Shown piece by piece: positions 1 to 7,975 of a stretch of 10,535 nucleotides of DNA. Origin of the DNA: Dinochytrium kinnereticum (lineage: Eukaryota; Chytridiomycota; Chytridiomycetes; Chytridiales; Chytridiaceae); the NCBI GenBank assembly GCA_027604005.1, contig JADGJT010000596.1, positions 1-10,535 of the forward strand, written 5' to 3'. A model generated the notes under the pieces. The model was not told the DNA's origin, did not search any database, and saw only the letters and a list, made by a program, of their open reading frames with translations. Within the stretch, counting starts at the first letter, position 1, and the number at the start of each line of letters is the position of its first letter. The translations under genes and the position numbers were made by a program.

Positions 1-375
1 AACAGATCAACCATCTCTGCATTGCTCCTCGCACCCCTCCTCACAATCCCTAGAATAAATCTCTGTTATCACAACACAAATCCCCCTGGCCGCGCGGGCT
101 GGGGTAGTTCTCCGTTACCGTCCTGAGGCTCCTTGGCGCCTTGGGACGGCTACGGGTCTCTCCATTGCTGAATAGCTACTATATATCCATGATGTGGACA
201 CGTTGTCTGTGCCTGTGCGTCGTCTGTTAACTAACATAAAAGAATATTCCCAACATAATACATATTGACAGTAATAACAGAATTACACTGAGTGATCGAC
301 TGAAACCAAGGCAAGTCTAATCACCAGGAATCCATCAAAAATTTCAAATCGTTTCTTTCTCGTAAAGCATTGACA
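1..375. other. Left-edge intergenic stretch, no supported gene
   Basis: I see no convincing coding region here. The part next to 376 should hold the 3' untranslated region of the minus-strand acyltransferase gene, although no canonical AATAAA is visible on that strand. Positions 80-160 are more GC-rich than the rest and contain a hairpin at 118-149. A minus-strand ATG at 165 opens only 16 codons before a stop. It could be the first exon of a gene leaving the window, but nothing supports that. Confidence 0.5.
118..149. repeat. Short inverted repeat / hairpin
   Basis: CCGTCC at 118-123 pairs perfectly with GGACGG at 144-149. Inside it, AGGC (126-129) can pair with GCCT (138-141), leaving a two-base internal loop and an 8-base terminal loop. 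Two further outer pairs are possible beyond a small mismatch. It lies in a GC-rich patch in otherwise AT-rich flanking DNA. It could be a structured RNA element or chance. Confidence 0.4.
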
Positions 376-1931
376 TTACTTTACTTTCTTCCACCTCTTC
401 TCCAGAAACCTTTTGGCGAAGCCCAACGATGGTCTTTGGACAGCCACGTAAATCCCATACCCAAGAGCCCCACTAATCGCCGCAATAACTCCCCAAAGTG
501 CAAGCAACGTCCCATCAGCTACTCTCACGTCCTCAAAGAGCCCAGTGGCTCCAAGAAGTCCTAAGGCCTGAGCAGCCACTTCTCGGTGAACCATTTCAGC
601 TGTCAGCGTGACAAGCGTTACGGCTTCAGTAATGGGATGAGAGAGAACGTTATGAAGTTTTCGGCGCCAAGGGATTTGTAAGGCCCGTTCAGGGGGGAAA
701 GCGATGATGGGGCGGAGGGCAAAGTAGGTTGCCAATGTGCACATCTTGTTGGTAATAGTGTGAGCCGCCAATATTACACACACACACAAAAAAAAAGTGA
801 AGGAAAAAAGTGTGTGTACAGACACAAACAAACATACCGGGTATCTAAACGCAGCAATAACTCGATTAATGGCATCCCCTCCAACATCCGGCGGCGTCAA
901 AAGTAGGGCAGCCCAGAGCGCGACCGAGATCCCTGCGCCGAGCATCTGATTAAAAGGTGATGGTCCAGCTCCTTTTCGATGCCTCTCCACAGCAAGAGCA
1001 AGCCCAGCAAGGAAAGCCGGGAACCGGAGAGGAACCTGAGCGGTCGACGACGAGATGCCTGTAAGTGCATGAGCCCATGGAATGCCATCCGCCTTTGGCA
1101 GCTTAAGACCAAACGCCAGGCTAGTGGCTGCAGCGATCACTCCTGATGCGATAGAGGAGGCGATGACCATGCGGGGTGCGGCACCGCGATGGGATTTGTG
1201 GAGGTACTTGAATGCCCTTGTTTTTTTAAAAATGAAAGTTAGAGGGATCCAATATGGAAGGATGTCGCCCTCACCATGGAGCTAGGAGGTAAAACTGTGA
1301 GTCCAGAATAACTCCAAACAAGTGAGTGAATCGAGAATATTTGACGGCCAAGTTTCCAGTGTACCTAGACACTAAGATAGCCCCAAAGCAAGACAATACA
1401 GCTGGAACAATGCTGGCCAACTTTTTCATCCAAAAGCTTGCAATAGCCCAAGTCCCAGGAATATGTGCACCCTCAGGAGTAGCATCCTCAAGCAGCAATC
1501 CAGCAGTTACTCCTGAAAGAACAAAGAGAGGTTCGTAGGCGAGTTCACCCCTTGCAAGGGATACAATTGCCATGCCAGGTTGGTATCCCATGAGGGCATC
1601 TGGATCCTTGACGGCCTTTTGAGCAGCAAAGCATTAAACAGGGTGCATTGGGTAGTTTTGATTCACCTTCGGAAGCATGGAGAGCGTCGAGTATCCAATG
1701 AGCCATATGGTCAATGGAACTCGCAGGCCCCTCACCACAGCCAAAAGGTTCAGATCGTCGGATAGCTTGACCCTGGGTTTCTTCCCATCTGGCACTGCAT
1801 CTGATCATTTTATTGCCATGATCTTCGCTTATAACGCGCAGTCTCGTACCTGAAAGAAGGTCGGTGACGTCCTCGGCGGCCTGATTCTGTGGGATGTTTG
1901 CTGGCGGTGCTTTTGGGCCTCGTTTGAACAT
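376..1931 (-). CDS. Acyltransferase-3 family integral membrane protein (NRF-6/OafA-like), 5 exons
   Basis: Exons on the minus strand: 1931-1850, 1800-1667, 1615-1275, 1216-838, 744-376; all introns are GT-AG and phases match, giving 434 aa. AT3 proteins are multi-pass enzymes that move acyl groups onto sugars, lipids or other acceptors. Landmarks in order: the TM1 'GLRVPLTIW' segment near residues 52-60, 'FVLSG' at about 103-107, the strongly family-like 'LDSQFYLLAP' at about 176-185, 'RFPAFLAGLALA' from about 250, and a late 'AEMVH' with His near 365. The usual TM1 histidine is absent: the aligned residue is Tyr64 and the segment is one residue short. The C-terminus is KKVK, a dilysine ER-retrieval type signal. 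Start: first ATG after an AT-rich leader. The fourth intron (745-837) is 93 nt and stop-free, so its retention would keep frame. Acceptor substrate unknown; family call likely, catalytic activity doubtful. Confidence 0.72.
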
Positions 1932-2008
1932 GTCTCCAAAATGATAAATACAATTAATAATAATTGTTGCTCTTGAACCTGCATGTCAAGTAGGAAAAAG
2001 ATACGAAG

Positions 2009-2014
2009 TTTATT
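2009..2014 (-). terminator. Candidate poly(A) signal of the Dabb gene
   Basis: Reads AATAAA on the minus strand, about 126 nt beyond the Dabb stop codon and 78 nt before the next minus-strand start at 1931. Position and strand fit a 3'-end signal for the Dabb transcript. A lone hexamer in AT-rich DNA is weak evidence. Confidence 0.35.
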
Positions 2015-2139
2015 TACTTATATTCAGAGAGTAAGTATATTCATCAAAAGTTATCGTTGACCGAGTGCTTTTTGGCCGTGAAAAAAAAGGAAATAGAAAA
2101 CTATATCCGATATGCATGATCCATGCGGACAGGAGCAAC

Positions 2140-2949
2140 TTAAGGGTCAATGTCGAGGGCAAGAGTTTTCGCTGATTGTGTGGAGAAAGCACATCAGTTA
2201 TTACTTCTTTCGTACGATGCAATGAGGAACATTAAGAATGAAAGCTTGACTTACGAATGTCAAAAACAGGCATCAGATGCTCCTTGATAAAAGCAACTTA
2301 AAAAAAAAAAAAAAAAAGGAAGGTAAAGGTCAGCCTCAATCAATAACGGAGTGTCATCCAATCTAATGCTGCATCGAGAATGGAACCAAAAGTAATCACT
2401 ACCACAAAGAAACTAAAAAAATGTTAAGACTTACTGTGAACGGGATCAGTGTTGTACGCCTCAAGGGTTGCCCGGTCGGTGAACTCAACGATCAAGACTA
2501 TATAATAAACCATCAAACACTTTCCACGGAAAACCAAGAAAACTTACGGTGGGAGTAGTCACCACCTCGAGTCGAAAAGTTCTTTCCAAAGACAACCTGA
2601 CATCACGGGAAAGGGGGAATCGTTAATATGAGTAATTGCTAAAATGAATACATCATTAGAAAAAAATGATGATTAGCCAACCTTCTCAACGCCGGCAATG
2701 GTCTTGAGAATGTCCCAGTTGAGGGATGCGATGGCCACGTCTTCGACATCAGGCTTGCGAGCAAAGAGAACTGATTTCAATGGTAAATGAATGGCAAAAA
2801 ATCAGCTTGATGACAGCGATCGCACGCAGTTTAACGCATGATCCACGGACGGGATCAGCGAAAGCAAGGGGTAGGATGGGAGTTGGATAAGGGATATGGA
2901 GGGGGAGGAATCTCCGAAAGTGTATCCCACCTGCGTGATGGACAGTCAT
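2140..2949 (-). CDS. Stress-responsive A/B barrel (Dabb) domain protein, 6 exons
   Basis: Exons on the minus strand: 2949-2931, 2770-2682, 2596-2548, 2497-2435, 2296-2255, 2171-2140. Phases agree throughout and the spliced protein is 97 aa, the normal size for a single Dabb domain (PF07876). Dabb proteins form dimeric alpha/beta barrels; some act on polyketides, as plant olivetolic acid cyclase does, but many fungal members have no known reaction. The N-terminus 'MTVHHAVLF' is the first strand of the fold, and 'FTDRATLEAYNTDPVH' is the characteristic Dabb helix segment. Tyr67 and His73 have the spacing of the cyclase's Tyr72/His78 pair, and His4/His5 lie near its N-terminal His. No signal peptide or membrane segment is seen, so it is probably cytosolic. 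The donor of the second intron is GTTGGC, slightly off consensus. The tail after residue 86 is less certain than the core. Confidence 0.85.
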
Positions 2950-3278
2950 GATGGAGAGTGATTATTTGAAGCAAACTGTGGTGAAACCGTTGCCTTTTTG
3001 TTCGAAAATTCTGCCGGCAAGTGGTCAATACTTATAAATGCATGGAACAAATAATTAAAAGGCTTTGAAATCGCGCGACGCAGGCCTAACGCCTGTTAAT
3101 AAGCAAGGCCATGATTCAATTGTAATTGTAACAACGATCTATTGATAAAAGAGGGGAAAGATATCGAAAAGAAGACAAGACGCCAACCATCATCAGTCGC
3201 TCCAGGGAATTCCCAAACCAAATCCCAGCTCAAGCACGAATGTCCAAACCAACATCTGCATCCATAGTCTAAAAACGT
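2950..3278. promoter_or_regulatory. Intergenic region: Dabb promoter and 3' flank of the membrane protein gene
   Basis: No coding region is visible in these 329 bp. On the minus strand a TATA-like TTTATAA lies at 3038-3032, about 83 nt upstream of the Dabb ATG. That suits a core promoter plus a short leader. The rest should include the 3' untranslated end of the membrane protein gene. Confidence 0.4.
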
Positions 3279-4515
3279 TCACTGCTTCTTCTTGGCTGGA
3301 GGAGCAGACGTTGGAACGACTCCGACAGTAGCATAAGCCAAAAGGAACAAGAAAGCAAGATCACATCCAAGGAAAAGGACATGAGCCACGTTAAAATCAG
3401 TCACAATCTGGTTGGCGTTCAGAAAGTTACAAATATGACGATCCAGAGGTAGCCCAGCAGCTCCAGCGAGGATGGACGCTGTGGCAAGCATGAGGGTGAC
3501 TTTTCCGACTAGAGTGACGGTCGCCCGGCCTTTATCTGTCTTCCCGGAGAAAATAGCGGGGGCGACAACGTTGTTGAATAGTGCTGCTGCTCCTATCACT
3601 GTTAGTACCACGTAGATGATCTCGGAAGTCCATGGGATGAATCTAGTGGTGGGGTTGGCAATTCCAAGGATAGATCCGATGAAGCAACCAGCGACGCCCA
3701 AAACAAAGAGAAGTTGAGCAATCAAAGGTTCGGTCCTTTGAATAGTCTTGGTCGGACTCGTACTTCCAGGAATGCTAGCAATAGGGAACGGTTGAAATAT
3801 CGATGCAAGCAGCAAGCAATATGAAGAGCTTTATAAATAATTTGGGAAAAAAACGTTAGGATTAAATTAACTTGATGATTTAAAGGAAAGAAGGAGAAAA
3901 AAAAGGAAGTGAAATATGTTTGATCAAGCGCTTGATCCTACCTTCCTGTAAACGCAACATCCAGAGCCCAGGCCCACCACATGGCATTAGATCCCGCTTT
4001 TGTCAGGTTATGGCAGAAGATGGCGGCGGTATTCATCCCCGCAAAAAAAAGGAAGGCTGTTGTATTTTTCAACGGAAAGGCGTTAGAATCTGCTTACCAC
4101 GATATTTTCCCCAAAACCAATAATAAAAATCATAACAGATATGATTTCAACAGATATTGAAAGCCAGCAAAACCACTCCAAAATAAATATCCCCCTCACC
4201 ACTTCTCCACGCCCAAAACTTCCTCTCAATTAATAAGAGTCCAAGGAGGCCGATCACTATTCCCGGAATCTCACAGGCCATAAGCACAGGTGATCGCACG
4301 GGGAAGTAGTAGCTGGGGGAGGAAAAGTACCCAAGGACTGAGTGTATCTGTGGCAGCCGTTCCTTTGGAAGGAAAGGCATCTTGATCGAGGTGGTCTGGA
4401 TCGGGCATTGTATCTCCGTGGCCACAGGGAAGACGATACTCCACAACGCAGGGACGTACTGCTTGATGGTATGGGTGATCGTGGGGAATAGAACCGACAC
4501 GAACTGTGAGGACAT
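3279..4515 (-). CDS. Multi-pass membrane protein of unknown family, 3 exons, C-terminal dilysine
   Basis: Not recognised. Exons on the minus strand: 4515-4152, 4056-3942, 3828-3279; phases fit and give 342 aa. Hydrophobic segments lie near residues 76-96, 109-135, 146-171, 195-218, 229-252, 260-284 and 306-330, so about seven membrane spans are likely. The C-terminus is KKKQ, with lysines at -3 and -4 as in ER-retrieval signals. ATG 4515 has A at -3 and is the first in-frame ATG; the longer open frame upstream has none. The first donor is ambiguous: GTTGAA at 4151 gives this model, whereas the better consensus GTGAGG at 4199 also keeps frame and removes 16 residues (326 aa). The second acceptor at 3829 follows a CTAAC-like branch site and a T tract; one at 3775 would also keep frame. 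It is transcribed away from SCOT, sharing a 223-bp promoter. No function should be assigned. Confidence 0.65.
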
Positions 4516-4738
4516 GTTTAAGTACTGCAACGTCAAACAGTGGAGAAAAATCCAGCAGCGGGAATATTTAAAAGATATCACACTAAATATCTTTTAAAAA
4601 CCTTGTTGCAGAAATCCTTCCGCTGACAATTCCAAGTGACATTTCTATTTCGAGGCGGAGAAAAAAAATGTCCCCGAGTGAACCTCGGTTGGCTTACTCC
4701 AACTACTTGAGCAATTTCACATCCCGTGCCCTCAAAGA
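4516..4738. promoter_or_regulatory. Divergent promoter between SCOT and the membrane protein gene
   Basis: Only 223 bp separate the two start codons, which point away from each other, so both promoters and leaders must sit here. The clearest element is the inverted repeat at 4567-4598, each arm ending in TTTAAA. Read leftward, the left arm gives a TATA-like sequence about 50 nt before ATG 4515. Read rightward, the right arm gives one about 140 nt before ATG 4739. Core-promoter use is inferred from position only. Confidence 0.55.
4567..4598. repeat. Perfect 12-bp inverted repeat with 8-bp spacer
   Basis: Left arm 4567-4578 is TTTAAAAGATAT and right arm 4587-4598 is its exact reverse complement, with an 8-bp spacer. 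The bases outside and inside the arms do not pair, so the repeat is exactly 12 bp. It is AT-rich, lies inside the divergent promoter, and could bind a dimeric regulator or act as a symmetric pair of TATA-like elements. Confidence 0.85.
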
Positions 4739-4883
4739 ATGTTCAACAGACTCTCTCGATCACGCTCAACGACGGCCTTCGTCAGGCAACTGCGACCGCT
4801 GGCCAACTGCATCGCTGTGCGTCCGCTGTCGGCGACGGCTAGCAAGGTCGTTGCCTCATGCAAGGAGGCCATTCATGGTATGA
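4668..4883 (+). other. Upstream ORF overlapping the SCOT start
   Basis: An ATG at 4668, preceded by eight A residues and so in good context, opens 71 codons in a different frame from SCOT and ends at 4883, past the SCOT start at 4739. The peptide matches nothing I recognise. If the SCOT transcript starts upstream of 4668, this uORF would reduce SCOT translation; if it starts between 4668 and 4739, it is irrelevant. It is not proposed as a protein gene. Confidence 0.3.
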
Positions 4884-7251
4884 AGGGAGGGGAGACAGTT
4901 TTGGTTGGAGGGTTTGGGTAAGGGCGTTCCTTTCCTTTTGCTTGATTGTGAAGTGAGCTTGGCGTTGATTGTTGTGACTGATACATTTTCCATCATCATT
5001 CAGTCTTTGCGGGATCCCCGAGAACCTAATTGGGGAGCTGCAAAAGAATCCGGACATTAAGGATCTGACGGTGGTGTCCAATAACGCTGGGTAAGAGTGG
5101 ATGATCGCCATTTGCCATCTTAGCTCTTGCTTCAAGTGTTTGTTAACGTTTTGACGCTTTTCCCCTATTATCAATATTGGCAGTGTTGACGACTTTGGTT
5201 TGGGCCTTCTCCTCAAGAATCGACAGGTATTTTTGCTTCTCTCCCATTTCGAACCCGTCTTCTTTTCATCCTTCTAAACCTCTTTAAAAAGGTCAAACGC
5301 ATGATCAGCAGTTACGTCGGCGAGAACGCCGAATTCGAACGGCAATACCTTCACGGAGAGCTTGAAGTTGAGCTCATCCCCCAAGGCACCCTCGCTGAGC
5401 GAATCAGAGCAGGTGGTGCCGGTATCCCCGCGTTCTGTAAGTCACTGTCAACCCTTTCTCCAACGCGTCTAACCCCTCTTCCCACCAACCAACCAAAAAA
5501 AAAAAAAAAAGTCACCGCCACCGCTGCTGGGACTCAGGTGCAAACTGGTGGCATCCCCATCAAGTATAGCGCTACCGCTGGAAAGGGAAAGGAACCAATC
5601 ATCCTGTCAAAGCCGAGGGAGGTCAGGGAGTTTAACGGTCGGTCTTTTGTGATGGAAGAAGCCATCACTGGTGACTTTTCGTTGGTTAAGGCGTGGAAGG
5701 CTGATGCTCTTGGTAACTTGGTGTTCCGGTAAGTCTTTGCCTCGTGTTTTTTTTGTTTTTTTTTTGTTAACTGACGTTTTGAAAAACGCAACAGCCGCTC
5801 CGCGTTCAACTTCAACGCTCCCATCGCGCGTGCCGGGAAGATAACAATTGCTGAGGTGGAGGAAATTGTTCCAGTTGGAAGCATCAAGCCTGAAGAAGTT
5901 CATGTCCCTGGAATCTTTATCGATAGGGTTGTTAAGGGGGAGAAGTACGAGAAGAGGATTGAGGTGGGTGAACATAGAACTATTTTGCACCCGTCGGGAT
6001 TTTCTAAATCACTCACCGTCTTACCTTATCCATAGCGTCTTACCATCAACGACGGAAAATCTCTCGCCGTTCCTGGTAAGAAAGGCTCTACCATGTCCGA
6101 TGAAGGTGCTCAGCGTCGTGAACGTATTGTTCGCAGAGCCGCCGCTGAGTTCAAGGATGGCATGTACGGTAAGAGAAAAACGATGAAGTGGCTTCGTTCC
6201 CCCTGAATTCAAGTCTAATTGTTTTTTGGTTTTTTTTTGTTTTTTTTTGCTCAGTGAACCTTGGAATCGGGATGCCTATGCTTGCGAGCAATTACATTCC
6301 TGAAGGCATGACCGTTCACCTACAATCCGAGAACGGTATCCTTGGATTGGTGAGTTTTGCATCTTGTCGATTTTTTCAATTCTTGGTAATTGATATTGGC
6401 TGTTGTAGGGTCCGTTTCCTAAGCCTGGTGAGCAAGATCCCGATCTCATTAATGCTGGTAGGTCATTTTTCTGACTCAATTATCATTCTTCACCTTATCC
6501 CTCCAATCTCTTTATTTAACCCCAGCCCCTCCCCCCTTTCTTTTTTCTGTAGGGAAGGAAACCGTCACAATGGTTCCTGGAGCAAGTGTCTTTGCCAGTG
6601 ACGACTCTTTCGCAATGATCCGCGGGTAAGCATCCCACCCTCCAAACTCCTACCCGCCTTTCTAACCATCTACTGTCCCCTACGCAACCAACCAAAACAG
6701 TGGGCATATTGACCTGACCATTCTGGGTGGGATGGAAGTCTCTCAAAATGGTGATCTTGCAAACTGGATCATTCCAGGAAAGATGGTGAAAGGCATGGGA
6801 GGTGCCATGGATCTTGTTGCGACGAGTGGAACCAAGGTTGTGGTGACGATGGAGCATACTGCAAAGGTGGTGATTGAATGGGTGTGGGTGGGGTCTTTGG
6901 TGCTTATTGCGTTTTTTGTTTTTTTTGTCTTTTAGGGAAACCGACCAAAGATTTTGGAGAAATGCACGTTGCCGCTTACTGGCAAGCAGTGCATTGACAT
7001 GATCATCACTGACCTGGTGAGAAGATGTCCTTTCTGATTTGTTGTTGTCTTATGGGCAGTGTCTTTTGTTGGCCGATGCATCCCATGTATTCACACGACC
7101 ACCCTCTCACCTATTATACAATCCACAGTGCGTCTTTGAAGTCGACAAGAATGCGGGCCGTCTCGTCCTTACTGAGCTGATGCCTGGTGTGACGGTTGAC
7201 GACGTGAAAAAGTCTACTGGATGTGCTTTCGATGTTCAGATCAAAGAGTGA
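4739..7251 (+). CDS. Mitochondrial succinyl-CoA:3-ketoacid CoA-transferase (SCOT), 13 exons
   Basis: Transfers CoA from succinyl-CoA to acetoacetate in mitochondria. Exons: 4739-4917, 5004-5090, 5184-5226, 5292-5436, 5512-5728, 5795-5963, 6036-6168, 6255-6349, 6409-6457, 6553-6625, 6701-6866, 6936-7016, 7129-7251. All twelve introns (59-112 nt) are GT-AG and in phase; the product is 519 aa, against about 520 for animal OXCT1. Residues 1-40 are rich in Arg, Ser and Ala without acidic residues, a mitochondrial targeting peptide. Family I CoA-transferase signature 1 is seen as 'VLVGGFGLCGIP' (GGF at 57-59). Signature 2 is 'LQSENGILG', with Glu350 as the catalytic glutamate that carries CoA. The N- and C-terminal halves are both present, as in one-chain SCOT rather than two-subunit bacterial enzymes. 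Intron 4 (5437-5511) is stop-free, a multiple of three, and ends in A16-G. No broken motif is seen; the gene should be functional. Confidence 0.97.
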
Positions 7252-7629
7252 GGTGTTGCTGGTTGACCTTTTGATTTGTTTTGTGTGTTCTTTTCTCATC
7301 GTTGTTGGCCTCATTTTATGTCACTCCGCGTCTCGCGTCTCGCATCTCGCGTTGTTGTTGTTTTTTAATTTTTTTTTATGTCCCATCATGGCCACCCCCT
7401 TCCCTTTTTTCTTTTTTCTTTTTTTTTTTTTGGAACTCACGTCACCAAGATTTTTTGGTGGGAATTCCCCCTGTTTTTTTCTCTTTCTCGTTGCTGTTCT
7501 TTTTTGTTTTGGTTTGAAGAGTACATTCCACCAGTTTGTGGAAACAGTTTGTTTTCCGTCTTAGTAATTATTATTGAAAAAGGCATGCCTAACCGAAATA
7601 CATAAAAAGTGTGATAACATAAATACAGT
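7252..7629. other. Pyrimidine-rich 3' flank of SCOT
   Basis: No gene. The plus strand is rich in T and C, with long T tracts around 7368-7377 and 7408-7432 interrupted by short C/G words. At about 7327-7353 a 7-base unit close to TCTCGCG is repeated nearly four times, followed by GTTGTTGTTG. No exact AATAAA was found; AT-rich sequence with 'ATAAAA' near 7602 could serve as the SCOT 3'-end signal. Confidence 0.5.
7327..7353. repeat. Short tandem repeat, about four copies of a 7-mer
   Basis: Nearly four copies of a TCTCGCG-like unit (one has CAT in place of CGT), then a short GTT run. It lies in the SCOT 3' flank and looks like a minisatellite from slippage. Confidence 0.6.
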
Positions 7630-7700
7630 CTAAGCGCTGCATTCCGAGTGGGCCTTGGATGAATATCCCTTTGACTTTACATGCACCTCATCACAGACGA

Positions 7701-7975
7701 AATCTCCTCTAATGATACGCATCTCTTCCTCCTCCAACGTGCAATCCGTCTCCTCAAATTCATCCACCCCCATGAACAGAGACGGAAACGCTTCTGATGA
7801 TACGCATCCCTTCCTCCTCTCCCACGCCTCCTCCAACGCGCGATCCATCTCCTCAAATTCATCCTCCCCATCATCATAGAAGCAATCTCCTCTGATGATA
7901 CGCATCTCTTCTCCCCCACTCCTCCTCCAACAAGCGATCCCTCTCCTCAAACTCATCCTCCCCATCACCACCCTC
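7701..7975. repeat. Degenerate tandem repeat, three copies of 85-99 bp, spanning the ankyrin gene stop
   Basis: Three head-to-tail copies are marked by ATGATACGCATC at 7712, 7797 and 7895 and by TCCTCAAATTCATCC-like words at 7751, 7850 and 7944. Copy B has about 13 extra bases relative to copy A. On the minus strand the unit encodes an acidic 'DEFEExD' stretch followed by 'MRIIRGD' when read in one frame. The rightmost copy lies inside the ankyrin coding region; the other two lie beyond its stop at 7874-7876. Confidence 0.8.

Noticed and set aside
118..165. Minus-strand 16-codon ORF at the left edge as the first exon of another gene
   Set aside because: Too short, no partner exon or motif inside the window.
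1545..1931. Unspliced 128-codon reading at the acyltransferase 5' end
   Set aside because: Beyond residue 27 the unspliced frame is Cys-rich and meaningless, whereas splicing at 1850/1800 gives a clear AT3 TM1 segment.
3279..3420. Similarity of 'DRHIC...AHVLF' in the unknown membrane protein to the end of alkaline ceramidases
   Set aside because: Only one of the two expected His is present and the N-terminal E/C/N-rich ceramidase signature is absent, so the match is too weak.
4516..4581. Longer N-terminus for the unknown membrane protein reaching 4581
   Set aside because: The extension begins at GTG, not ATG, and runs into the promoter palindrome; ATG 4515 has a good context.
5301..5732. 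Single continuous plus-strand ORF read as one exon
   Set aside because: It spans exon 4, intron 4 and exon 5 of SCOT; the intron part interrupts conserved family sequence and has proper splice ends.
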